Part shown: positions 8,030-17,368 of the stretch, one piece after another
Layout: each line of letters opens with the position of its first letter
Numbering within the stretch: position 1 is the stretch's first letter
From: Dokdonella_A sp963775445
Lineage (GTDB): Bacteria; Pseudomonadota; Gammaproteobacteria; Xanthomonadales; Rhodanobacteraceae
Reading direction: 5' to 3'
Assembly: GCA_963775445.1 (NCBI GenBank)
Contig: CAVZIT010000008.1
Location: 1 to 64,000, forward strand
DNA length: 64,000 nt
Made by a program: the position numbers and the translations under genes
Notes under the pieces: model-generated
Database searches by the model: none
The model's input: the letters and a program-made list of their open reading frames with translations, nothing else
What the model was told of the DNA's origin: nothing

Positions 8030-11000
8030 ATGCACGACACTCTGATCGCGGCGCCGCTTCCGGGCGCGCCGAGCCAACGCCGCTACTGGAACGCACCCCA
8101 TGGGTCCGCGCTCGCACTGGCGCTCGCCAGTGCTGCGCGCAGCAGTGATCGGCTGCTGGTCGCCATCGCGCACGACACCCATGCGGCCCACACGCTTGAA
8201 GCCGAACTCGCCGTCTTCGCGGGAAACACCATCGACATCCTGCACTTCCCGGACTGGGAAATTCTCCCTTACGACCTGTTCGCCCCGCATCCGGAAATCG
8301 TTTCGCAACGCATCGCCACGCTGTATTGCTTGCCGGCCATCAAGCGTGGCGTGCTGGTCGTGCCGGTTGCGACGCTGATGCAACGGTTGGCACCACGCAC
8401 CTACATATCCGGCTCAAGCCTCGTGCTCGAACGGGGGCAGGTCTTCGCGATTTCGGACGAGCAACGCCGCCTCGAGGCGTCCGGCTACCGGCATGTGCCG
8501 CAGGTGCAGGAACCCGGCGAATTTGCCGTGCGCGGCGCAATCATCGATATCTTTCCGATGGGAAGTCCCGATCCGTACCGCATCGAATTGTTCGATGAGG
8601 AAATCGATTCGATCCGCACGTTCGACGCACAATCGCAGCGCTCGAAACAAGTGGTCGAGTCGGTGCGATTGTTGCCCGCGCGCGAGTTCCCGCTTACCGA
8701 CGAATCGGCCAGGAACTTCCGCAACACGCTGCGCGAACGCTTTCCGATCGATCCCCGCCGCTGCCCGTTGTATCAGGACATCAAGCAGGGTGTGACTCCT
8801 GCGGGAATCGAGTACTACCTGCCGCTGTTTTTCGAGCACACCGAAACGCTGTTCGATTACGTACCCGACGATGCGACGTTTGTCCTGGCTCCGGGAGCAC
8901 TCGATGCGGCCGAGCGCTTCTGGGGACAGGTCGGCTCGCGCCACGAGCAACGCGCCCACGATATCGAGCGGCCGATCCTGCCGCCTGCCGAAATCTATCT
9001 GGCGCCGGAAACGCTGCGCCAACGCCTCAATGAACGGCTGCGCGTCGACATCGTCGAGCCCGGCAGCAATGTTCACGGCATCGACCTCGGAACGCTCGCG
9101 CCGCCGGATCTGCCGATCAACCGCAAAGGCCACGCGGCCGCTGAAGCGCTGCGCGACTTTCTCGCCACCTACCCGGGCCGCGTACTGATCGCCGCCGAAT
9201 CACCGGGAAGCCGCGAAAGTCTCGTCGAACAACTTGGCGCCGCCGACTTGCACCCGGAGGTGGTTCATTCCTGGCACGAGTTCGCCCAGCCGGGTGAAAA
9301 GCCGCTTCGCTTCGCCATCACCGTAGCGGCGCTCGATTCGGGTTTTGCGCTGGTCGATCCCGCGATCACGCTGCTCAGCGAACGCGAGTTGCTCGGCGAG
9401 CGCGCGAGTCAGCAGCGCCGCCGCCAACGTGCCACGCGCGATCCCGAAACGGTGATCCGCGACCTCACCGAACTCGCGCTTGGCGCACCCATCGTGCATG
9501 TGGATCACGGCGTCGGTCGCTATCAGGGGCTGGTCAAACTCGACGTAGGCGGCGATGGCGGCGAATTCCTCGCGATCGAGTACGCACGCGGGGACAAGCT
9601 CTACGTTCCGGTCGCGCAATTGCACCTGGTCGGGCGCTACAGCGGCACGGCGCCCGAGCTCGCACCGTTGCACTCGCTCGGCGGCGATGCCTGGGAACGC
9701 GCACGCCGCAAGGCCGCGGAAAAAGTGCGCGATGTCGCGGCAGAGCTGCTCGCAGTCTACGCACAGCGCGAAGCGCGCCCGGGTACCGCGCTCGTCGTCG
9801 ATCGCGCGATGGTCGATGAGTTCGCCGCTGCGTTCCCGTTCGAAGAAACGCCGGACCAGCAGCAGGCCATCGAGGCGGTCACGGCCGACCTGGTCTCCGC
9901 GAAGGCCATGGATCGGGTGGTCTGCGGCGATGTCGGCTTCGGCAAGACCGAAGTCGCGCTGCGTGCGGCATTCATCGCCGCACTCGCCGGCAAGCAGGTC
10001 GCCGTGCTGGTCCCGACCACCCTCCTCGCCCAGCAGCACGGGCAGAATTTCCGGGATCGATTCGCCGACTGGCCGATCCGGGTCGAGGTGCTGAGCCGGT
10101 TCAAGTCGAGGAAAGACGTCGCCGCGACGCTTGCGCAACTTGCCGATGGCCGAATCGACGTGATGATCGGCACCCATCGGCTGTTGCAGGCGGACGTCAA
10201 GTTCAAGAATCTCGGCCTCGTCATCGTCGATGAGGAACAACGCTTCGGCGTGCGCCAGAAGGAGCGGCTCAAGAAGCTTCGCGCTGAAGTGGACCTGCTC
10301 ACACTTACCGCGACGCCGATTCCGCGCACCTTGAACATGGCCATGGCCGGATTGCGCGATCTCAGCATCATCGCAACGCCGCCCGAGCACCGCCTGGCCG
10401 TCAAGACATTCATCGGCCAGCACGATCCGGCACTCATCCGCGAAGCGCTGCAACGCGAACTGTCGCGCGGCGGCCAGGTGTATTTCCTGCACAACGAGGT
10501 CGCCACGATCGAACGCGCCGCGCGCGAACTCGCCGAACTGATGCCCGAGGCACGCCTGCGCATCGCGCACGGTCAGATGCCCGAACGCGAACTCGAACAG
10601 GTCATGCTGGATTTCTATCGCCAGCGTTTCAACGTGCTCGTCTGTACCACCATCATCGAATCGGGCATCGACGTACCGAGCGCAAACACGATCGTGATCA
10701 ATCGCGCCGACCGCTTCGGACTCGGCCAGCTGCATCAGCTGCGCGGGCGCGTCGGGCGTTCACACCATCGCGCCTACGCGTACCTGATCGTGCCGGACCG
10801 CCGCGCCATCAGCAGCGACGCGGAAAAACGGCTCGAAGCGCTCGCTTCCCTCGACGAACTCGGGGCGGGATTCACGCTGGCCACGCACGATCTTGAAATC
10901 CGCGGTGCCGGCGAGTTGCTCGGCGAGGAGCAATCCGGACAGATCCAGGAAATCGGCTTCGCGCTATACACCGAGCTGCTCGATCGCGCGGTGCGGGCGC

Positions 11001-11491
11001 TCAAGAGCGGCAAGCTGCCGGACTTTGACCTGAGCAGCGACAGCGAGTCCGATATCGAGCTGCACGTTGCGGCATTGATTCCGGACGATTACCTGGCCGA
11101 CGTGCATGCCCGCCTGACGCTGTACAAGCGCATCGCCAGCGCGCGCGATGCGGATGCGCTGCGCGAATTGCAGGTGGAGATGATCGATCGCTTCGGCTTG
11201 TTGCCCGACCCGGTGAAGAACCTGTTCGCGGTGACGGCAATCAAGCTCGGCGCGACTCCGCTCGGCATCCGCAAGCTCGATCTTGGTGCGCACGGGGGCC
11301 GCGTGATGTTCCAGCCGCAGCCGGACATCGATCCAATGACGGTGATGCGACTGATCCAGAATCAGCCGCGCGTGTACTCACTCGATGGCCAGGACAAGCT
11401 CAGGGTCAAACTCGAATTGCCCGGCGCGAGCGAACGCATTCGCGCCGCGCAGGAGTTGCTTGCAACCCTCGGTGCGCGCAAGGCGGTGTGA
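8030..11491 (+). CDS. mfd: Transcription-repair coupling factor Mfd
   Basis: The 1153-residue protein has the full Mfd layout. A UvrB-like damage-recognition region lies in the first 350 residues. The RNA-polymerase-interacting CarD-like domain is around residues 485-560 (GAPIVHVDHGVGRYQGLVKL). The translocase has Walker A GDVGFGKTE near residue 633 and a DEEQ box near 734, followed by the TRG-type region and the C-terminal autoinhibitory domain. It removes RNA polymerase stalled at lesions and recruits UvrA. I chose the ATG at 8030 over an in-frame TTG at 7979, because the extra 17 residues are unlike Mfd and the length then matches the family (about 1150). No good Shine-Dalgarno sequence precedes it. 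Confidence 0.96.
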   Translation: MHDTLIAAPLPGAPSQRRYWNAPHGSALALALASAARSSDRLLVAIAHDTHAAHTLEAELAVFAGNTIDILHFPDWEILPYDLFAPHPEIVSQRIATLYCLPAIKRGVLVVPVATLMQRLAPRTYISGSSLVLERGQVFAISDEQRRLEASGYRHVPQVQEPGEFAVRGAIIDIFPMGSPDPYRIELFDEEIDSIRTFDAQSQRSKQVVESVRLLPAREFPLTDESARNFRNTLRERFPIDPRRCPLYQDIKQGVTPAGIEYYLPLFFEHTETLFDYVPDDATFVLAPGALDAAERFWGQVGSRHEQRAHDIERPILPPAEIYLAPETLRQRLNERLRVDIVEPGSNVHGIDLGTLAPPDLPINRKGHAAAEALRDFLATYPGRVLIAAESPGSRESLVEQLGAADLHPEVVHSWHEFAQPGEKPLRFAITVAALDSGFALVDPAITLLSERELLGERASQQRRRQRATRDPETVIRDLTELALGAPIVHVDHGVGRYQGLVKLDVGGDGGEFLAIEYARGDKLYVPVAQLHLVGRYSGTAPELAPLHSLGGDAWERARRKAAEKVRDVAAELLAVYAQREARPGTALVVDRAMVDEFAAAFPFEETPDQQQAIEAVTADLVSAKAMDRVVCGDVGFGKTEVALRAAFIAALAGKQVAVLVPTTLLAQQHGQNFRDRFADWPIRVEVLSRFKSRKDVAATLAQLADGRIDVMIGTHRLLQADVKFKNLGLVIVDEEQRFGVRQKERLKKLRAEVDLLTLTATPIPRTLNMAMAGLRDLSIIATPPEHRLAVKTFIGQHDPALIREALQRELSRGGQVYFLHNEVATIERAARELAELMPEARLRIAHGQMPERELEQVMLDFYRQRFNVLVCTTIIESGIDVPSANTIVINRADRFGLGQLHQLRGRVGRSHHRAYAYLIVPDRRAISSDAEKRLEALASLDELGAGFTLATHDLEIRGAGELLGEEQSGQIQEIGFALYTELLDRAVRALKSGKLPDFDLSSDSESDIELHVAALIPDDYLADVHARLTLYKRIASARDADALRELQVEMIDRFGLLPDPVKNLFAVTAIKLGATPLGIRKLDLGAHGGRVMFQPQPDIDPMTVMRLIQNQPRVYSLDGQDKLRVKLELPGASERIRAAQELLATLGARKAV

Positions 11492-11710
11492 TCAACCAAC
11501 CACACGCGACCTTTCGCCCCGCTCGTTCCTCGGTATTTCGCGACAGTGTGGAAGCCTGGATGCCGATGGCGCGCGTCGGGCGGGCCAACCCTTCTCGCAC
11601 CCGCCGAACTCTCACGCTGAAGTCCGAACTGCCCACGCCGCGCCGGATGGGATCGCTCCTGATAGGATCGTGCAAGACCGCATCGGGCGGCGCCTGAAGT
11701 TACCCCGGAC

Positions 11711-12493
11711 GTGCGAACCGTTACCGCCACACGCTATGTCACGCCGCTGCGCGAAGGCGGTTCGCTGCCTGCGATCATCGAAGCGGACGACGAAGGCATG
11801 TATGTGCTCAAGTTCCGGGGCGCCGGACAGGGCACACGCGCGCTGATCGCGGAACTCATTGCCGGCGAAATGGCGCGCGCGCTCGGGCTTAATGTGCCGG
11901 AGATCGTGTTGGTCAATCTGGATCCGGAGCTCGCGCGCACCGAGCCCGATCCGGAAATCCAGCATCTGATTCGCGCAAGCGCGGGGGTGAATCTCGCGCT
12001 TGATTACCTGCCTGGCTCGGTTACATTCGACGCGATCGCCGAAACTCCGGCGGGCGAACTCGCTTCGGCCATCGTCTGGTTCGATGCCCTGGTCAGCAAC
12101 GTCGATCGCACGCCGCGCAATACCAATCTGCTCATGTGGCACCGCAGACTGTGGCTCATCGACCACGGTGCAGCGCTGTATTTCCATCACGGCGGCGACG
12201 ACTGGATCGCGCGCAGCGCAGACCCGTTCGCCCGTATCGCGGACCATGTGCTGCTGCCATTTGCCGATGCCCTGGCGTCGGTCGATCCCGGCTTGACGCA
12301 GCGACTCGAATCGAATGTCATCGACACCATCGTGCAGCAGGTACCGGACAGCTGGTTCGGCGATGGCAGCGGGAACGACGCGGTGAACGCGAACCGGCTG
12401 CGAAGCGCCTACGCCGACTACCTCAATTCACGTCTGCAGGCGCCGCATGCATTTCTCGAGGAGGCGATCCGTGCCCGATCATCGCTCCTATGA
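11711..12493 (+). CDS. HipA-like small kinase-fold protein
   Basis: This 260-residue protein resembles the compact HipA-family proteins found next to DUF3037 proteins. A lysine in a YVLKFRG strand (Lys34) could bind ATP. A glycine-rich GAGQGTRAL turn follows. NVDRTPRNTN (Asp132, Asn137) matches the HipA catalytic loop, and LIDHG (Asp151) corresponds to the metal-binding DFG position. It lacks the HipA N-terminal subdomain and has no HipB-like antitoxin partner. The downstream DUF3037 gene overlaps its end by 23 bases. Kinase activity is inferred from the motifs; the substrate is unknown. The start codon is a GTG after about 220 bases of non-coding DNA in which I see no clear promoter. Confidence 0.8.
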   Translation: MRTVTATRYVTPLREGGSLPAIIEADDEGMYVLKFRGAGQGTRALIAELIAGEMARALGLNVPEIVLVNLDPELARTEPDPEIQHLIRASAGVNLALDYLPGSVTFDAIAETPAGELASAIVWFDALVSNVDRTPRNTNLLMWHRRLWLIDHGAALYFHHGGDDWIARSADPFARIADHVLLPFADALASVDPGLTQRLESNVIDTIVQQVPDSWFGDGSGNDAVNANRLRSAYADYLNSRLQAPHAFLEEAIRARSSLL

Positions 12494-12884
12494 CTACGCC
12501 GTGATCCGGGTCGTCCCGCGCGTCGAGCGCGAGGAGTTCCTCAACGTCGGAGTTATCGTCTCGGCCACCGCGGGCGGCTATCTGCGGGCTCGAATCGAGC
12601 TCGACGTGGCGCGCCTGCTCGCGCTCGATCCGAATATCGATATCGACTCGGTGAGCGCCGGGCTCGCGGCGATTCCGACCATCTGCGCAGGCGGCGAAGT
12701 CGCTGGCGCGATCGGCCGCTTGACCGATCGCGAACGCTTCCACTGGCTGGTCGCACCGCGCAGCAGCACGATCCAGACTTCGGCCGTGCACAGCGGTCGC
12801 TGCGACGACCTCGACGCCGCGCTCGAACACCTCGTCGCGACCATGGTGCGGGTCGACGGCGCGCGGGGACGCGCGCGCCGCTGA
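12471..12884 (+). CDS. DUF3037 family protein, translationally coupled to the HipA-like gene
   Basis: I chose the GTG at 12471, giving 137 residues starting VPDHRSYDYAVIRVVPRVER, because a strong Shine-Dalgarno GAGGAG lies 6-8 bases upstream. An in-frame ATG at 12447 would sit before that site. The Y-A-[VI]-[IV]-R-[VY]-V-P opening and the NVGVIV strand are typical of DUF3037. The 23-base overlap with the upstream gene indicates coupled translation, and the pair occurs together in many bacteria. The function is unknown. The DUF3037 protein may modulate the HipA-like partner, but nothing in the sequence proves this. Confidence 0.82.
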   Translation: MPDHRSYDYAVIRVVPRVEREEFLNVGVIVSATAGGYLRARIELDVARLLALDPNIDIDSVSAGLAAIPTICAGGEVAGAIGRLTDRERFHWLVAPRSSTIQTSAVHSGRCDDLDAALEHLVATMVRVDGARGRARR

Positions 12885-12891
12885 CGCGATA

Positions 12892-12996
12892 TCAGGATTT
12901 GCTCTGCTTCTTGGCCTTCTTCTCGGCGCGCTTTTCCTTCATCGTCTTCGCCGGTTTCTTCTTGTCGGTTTTTTTCTGATCCAGACTCTTGCTCAC
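12892..12996 (-). CDS. Very small lysine-rich basic protein (34 residues)
   Basis: A GTG start at 12996 is preceded by a good Shine-Dalgarno GAGGAG about 8 bases upstream, and the frame runs to TGA at 12892. The product begins MSKSLDQKKTDKKKPAKTMK and continues KEKRAEKKAKK before ending QSKS. About 15 of 34 residues are lysine, with no hydrophobic core. It is probably disordered and may bind nucleic acid or ribosomes. I recall similar unannotated short Lys/Ala-rich proteins in proteobacteria, but cannot confirm homology here. It converges with the DUF3037 gene (7 bases apart). Confidence rests on the ribosome binding site and strongly biased composition. Confidence 0.65.
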   Translation of the reverse strand: MSKSLDQKKTDKKKPAKTMKEKRAEKKAKKQSKS

Positions 12997-13080
12997 GATT
13001 CTGTCTCCTCGCTGATGTGGACACCCGATTGACACATGGCAGAATGCTGAAAACGTCCATCCCGGACTTTTTCAGCTCGT

Positions 13081-13169
13081 CGAATCAATCACTCGCGTGA
13101 TGGATTCGCGTGCGGTGCATCCTGCACCGCGCCGACAGACTGCAGAAAATGTCTTTTCAGCAGCCTGTC
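13081..13169. repeat. Cluster of inverted repeats between the small basic protein and the YajD-like gene
   Basis: Three adjacent dyads lie here. CGAATC and GATTCG flank ATCAC/GTGAT arms at 13081-13108. A small GGTGCATCCTGCACC hairpin sits at about 13114-13128. A longer one at 13134-13169 pairs two 16-base arms with 14 matches, starting GACAG and ending CTGTC around a TGTC loop. The last resembles palindromic intergenic repeats (REP-like) of Gammaproteobacteria, seen once in this window. It could act as a transcript end for the minus-strand YajD-like gene. Confidence 0.5.
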
Positions 13170-13176
13170 GGGGCCG

Positions 13177-13560
13177 TCAAGGCCCATTCCTGCCTCGCTG
13201 AAGCATGTTCCGAAGATCTGCAAATGGATTGGCCTTCGCGCTGTCCGTCGCATCGTCGCGCATGTCTCCCGGCACATGGTCGACGTAGCGCGCGTGTTCG
13301 TTGTCGTGGCAGTAGACGCACAGCAATTCCCAATTGCTGCCATCGGGTGGATTGAAATCGTGATCGTGATTGCGGTGATGAACCGTGAGTTCCTGCAGGT
13401 TCGCGCGCGTGAACTCGCGCGCGCAGCGACCGCAAATCCACGGATACATCTTGAGCGCGCGCTCGCGATAACCTTGCTCGCGCTGCTCGGCGGCGCGTCG
13501 CGCATCGGACACGATTCGGTCGAGCCGGGATTCGTCGCGCGGCGGTGCGGTCGGTTTCAT
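13177..13560 (-). CDS. yajD: YajD-family HNH nuclease
   Basis: This 127-residue protein contains a zinc-bound HNH module. Cys43/Cys46 (CGRC) and Cys81/Cys84 (CVYC) form the metal site. The HNH core is LTVHHRNHDHDFNPPD (His61/His62), with Asn76 and a later histidine in CHDNEH. Length and order match YajD of E. coli, a putative HNH endonuclease without a known biological role. The ATG overlaps the stop of the GH92-GH47 gene by four bases, so it is probably the last cistron of that transcript. There is no obvious functional link to mannoside use; the arrangement may be incidental. Confidence 0.85.
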   Translation of the reverse strand: MKPTAPPRDESRLDRIVSDARRAAEQREQGYRERALKMYPWICGRCAREFTRANLQELTVHHRNHDHDFNPPDGSNWELLCVYCHDNEHARYVDHVPGDMRDDATDSAKANPFADLRNMLQRGRNGP

Positions 13561-16500
13561 TTCGTTGCGTGGCCCCCGATGCGCAGCGGATGCGCTTCGG
13601 TATTGAAGGTAACGGTGTCGAAAGCCAGTGCATCCGGCTCGAACAGCAGATAGTAATACTTGAAGGTTTCCGCGAACAAGAAGCTTTCCATGTCGTCACG
13701 CTTTTCCTTGGTGACCACGTTCTTGAGCGCCGCGTAACCCGCATCGGTGCGGCAATATTCGACGAAATCCTCGAACATCGTGCGGCCCATTTCGAGGTAC
13801 TTCGCATCGTGGGTGTAGTGGAAAAGGTAATAGGTCGACTCGACGATTTCCGGCCGCAGCGCATAGCCCGGATACGGCAGTTTCAAGGTGCGGTAATCCA
13901 GCACCTCGGGTTCGATGCCATGCAGGTTCCACATGCGAAAACTCGAATCCTGCAGGCGCGCCGCGCGCGCCACGTCTCCTGACATCGCCAGCACGGCCGG
14001 AAAGAACGCATCGAGCGCGCCGTACTCGGTCGCCGTGCGCTTGCCGCTGCGCATGTCGGCATGGCCGTACCAGAGCTGGCCCGCGACGTCGTCGGCGAGG
14101 TAACGATTGACCGGTCCGATGCTGGCCTGCCACATCGCGTGGCAATCGCCATCGCCGAACAGGCGCCAGCATTTCCACAGGTATTCGTAGAACGAGTCGA
14201 TGCCCCCCGAGATGCTCGCGTCTGGATCGGTCCATGCCCCGGTCCGGACATTCAGGCCGACGCCGAAGAGCCCGATCTTCGAATGCCGCTTGAATGTCTC
14301 GACCAGCGCGCGCTTGGCCTTGTCGAAGTAAACCGGATCGCCGGTCAGCTTCGACAGCGTGCCGAATTCGAGCAGCAACGTGCCGGTTTCAGCCGGATTG
14401 GATTCCACGCCGCTGGTCGCGCCGGTTTTGAGGTTCACGTTGACATACGGCAGCCCGGTCGGCGAATCGAATACCGGCAGCAGGCGTCTGCCCAGATCCT
14501 CGGCCTTGTGCAGCAGGCGCGCATCGCCGGTCAGCTCATACCCCGAGAGAAGGCCACCGAGCAGCCGGATGGTGATTTCGAAATTCTTGACGCTCACATC
14601 CTGGTTGAAATCGAGCTTCGCCGCGATCAGTTCGCGATCCGCATCGGCCTCCTTGGTCAATCCCATCAGCACCAGCGTGTCGAGCGCATCGACCGGCGTC
14701 ATGAGCAACGACTTTCCGTACCAGTCGTGCGGAGTACGGCTCAAAGGGCGCAGGTCGTCGTGGCCCCACGCATACTGCTTGTAACCGTTCCAGGCGTGCA
14801 GGAATTCGTTTTTCACTTGCGCGGCCATCGCGGCTGAATCGATCGGCGCATCCTTTCCGCTCGCCATTGCTGGCGCCTTGGCATCGGCAGGAGCAAACGA
14901 CGGTGGTGCATCGTCGCTCGCGCTGCCCCATTGCGTGTTGGCTGTCGCGCCGAGCGTAAAGCGCAACTGACCGCCATGTTCGGCGAAGTGAGGTTCGAGC
15001 CACGGCCGCGCATGCGGCTTCCCGTCGAGCGTGAGCGCCCGCACATAGGACTTGTCGTCGGAGGCACCGGTTGCTTCGATGACCGCGTTGCCAGCCGCAC
15101 GATGCACGATCGCGTTTGCGAACAGCGGGCTGCCGAGCACCAGCTCGGCGCGTCCCGGAATCATCGGATACATGCCGAGTGCGGCCCACACGTACCACGA
15201 CGACATTTCACCGAGATCGTCGTTGCCCGGAATGCCGTCCGGCGTGTTTTTCCATAACGTGTCGAGCACGATGCGCACGGCCTTCTGCGTCTTCCACGGC
15301 TCTCCCGCGTAGTCATAGAGCCACGGCGAGGCGATCGAGGGCTCGTTGTCGAGCTCGGCATGCAGCGGGCCCGCCCCGCTCAGCGCCCAGCTTCCATCGG
15401 CCTTGTGGAAAAACGCATCGAGCCGCGCCGTCGCCCGGTCGCGACCACCAAGCGCATCGAACAGACCATGCACGTCGAACGGAATCATCCACAGGTATTG
15501 CGCGGCGCTGCCTTCGACGAAACCTTCTTCCGTCGACGCAGTAAACGGCGGCCAGCTGCCGTCGGCGTTGCGATTCTGGATGTAACCGCCTTCGGGCGTC
15601 GCATGCGGATTGAACAGATTGCGCCAGTAGCCGGCACGTTCGAGAAATTGCTTGCGCCCGGCTTCGTCGCCGACACGGCGCGCGAGTTCGGACAACGCGA
15701 AGTCGGCGCTTGCCGACTCCAACGTTTCGGCGGCTCCGCCCCACGAATTCGATTTCGTGGCGATGTAGTGCAGTTTCAGCCACTGATCGAGCGAGGGCCG
15801 CTGGCCGACGCATTCGACCTCGCAACCCTCGTGGCTGAGGTCATGCGCGGTGGGCTGCGTCGCGGCCTTGGCCAGCGATGCGTACGCGTCGCGCAGATCG
15901 AAATCATGGCCGCCGAACGCGACGATCGCCGCGATCGCGGGCGCCGCCGGATCGCCATTCATGACGTGCGTGCCGCCCGAATTGTGCGTCCAGCGATCCC
16001 ACTCCCCGTGGTTCTGCTGCGCCTGGTTGTATAGCGACTGCGCGATGTCGCTGCCGCGTTTCGGGAACAGCCAGGTCACGAGTTGCAGTTGCGAGCGGTA
16101 CACGTCCCACCCGGAAAAGTTCGCGTACTGCATGTGCTGGCTTCCGCTGACGCGGTGGATTTGCTGATCGAAACCACGGTACTGGCCGTTGCCGTCACTG
16201 TAGACGGTCGGTTGCAGCAGCGCGTGGTAGAGCGCGGTGTAAAAGGTCGTGCGCTGGTCCGCCGTTCCGCCATCGATCGCGATGCGCCCCAGCGCCTCGT
16301 TCCATGCGTGCGATGCCTGCTTGCGAACCTTGGCGATGTCCGTGTACGCGGGAATCTCCGCGGCAAGGTTGGCGCGCGCATTGGCCAAGACTCACGTACG
16401 AAATGCCGACGCGCACGTCAACGGCGGCGCCCGCGGACGCGTCGAACCCGACCCACGCGCCGGAGCCGTTGCCGAGCGGTGGGAATCCCTTGTCGCCGTA

Positions 16501-17274
16501 ACCTGTCCCGCCGCTGGCCGACGCCGAATCGCGCGTGACGACCGCATCGTGCCAGGTTCCGATTTCGGCAAACGGGCGGTCGAATTCGGCGACGAAATAA
16601 AGCGTGTAATAACTGCGCTGACCAGCCTTGTCGAGATAGCCGCAGAAGTTGCCGCTGGTTACCGAACCGGTGATCGTGTGCGCACTCTTGTCGACGTGCA
16701 CGCTGGCGGCGCTGCTGCCGACTTCCGAATCGGAAGTTCGCACGAGCAGGTTGGCTGATTTCCCTGCAGGAAATGTGAAGCGCGCCATGCCGCTGCGCAA
16801 TGCGGCAGCGAGTTCGACTTCGACACCGTTGGCGAGCCGCACGCGGTAGTCGCCGGCGCTCGCATGTTCGTCGGCATGCGTGAAATCGCTCGCATAGCGG
16901 CTGTCGTCGTTATCGGCCGAGGGCGACGTTGTCACCGGAACCGTGACCGGCATGAACGGAATATCGCCACTTGCGCCGCGGCAACCCGTACCGGACAGGT
17001 GCGTCAGACTGAAACCGCGGATGCGCGTCGCATCGTACTGGTAACCACCAGGCGCGGCCGTGTGATCATGCTGGCCTTTGGTATTCTCGGGGCTCCACTG
17101 CAACATGCCGAACGGCAGCGTCGCTCCGGGAAACGTGTTGCCGCCGTGTGCGCTGCCGATCAGCGGATTGACCGCCGCAGCCGGTGACGCGGCTGGCGCG
17201 TTCGCGAGTGCCGTGGCCGACAGAAATCCTGCAAGCAGCACGGTGGCGACTCCGGTGATTTTTGCACGGTTCAC
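13557..17274 (-). CDS. Secreted two-domain alpha-mannosidase: GH92 fused to GH47 (frame broken by one base near 16389)
   Basis: The GTG start at 17274 follows GGGAGG at good spacing and opens a signal peptide (ATVLLAGFLSATALA). The GH92 part (about residues 35-800) has HGGNTFPGATLPFGM, the acid region VEGSAAQYLW (about 588) and the catalytic PGNDDLGEMSSW (about 683). A second domain from about 815 to the end is GH47, a class I alpha-1,2-mannosidase. It shows VDALDTL, IRLLGGLLSGYELTGD, DSFYEYLWK, LRPEIVES and the calcium-site tail FNTEAHP, so the three expected acidic residues are present. Total length is about 1238 if one base is ignored. At 16389 a single extra base shifts the frame between GISYVS and LANARANL. 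It is likely periplasmic or secreted and acts on mannose-rich glycans. Confidence 0.85.
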
Positions 17275-17368
17275 TCGATGACCTCCCTCGGTCCGGTTCC
17301 AGAAACGAGCATTACGAGCTGCGCCATCCTGGAGCACCATCCGGCCGGATGCGATGTGGCAGCGCCAG

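Noticed and set aside
16386..16392. Programmed +1 frameshift site in GH92-GH47
   Set aside because: The codon context is not a recognised slippery site and similar one-base breaks elsewhere in the window, including htpG, favour sequence error.
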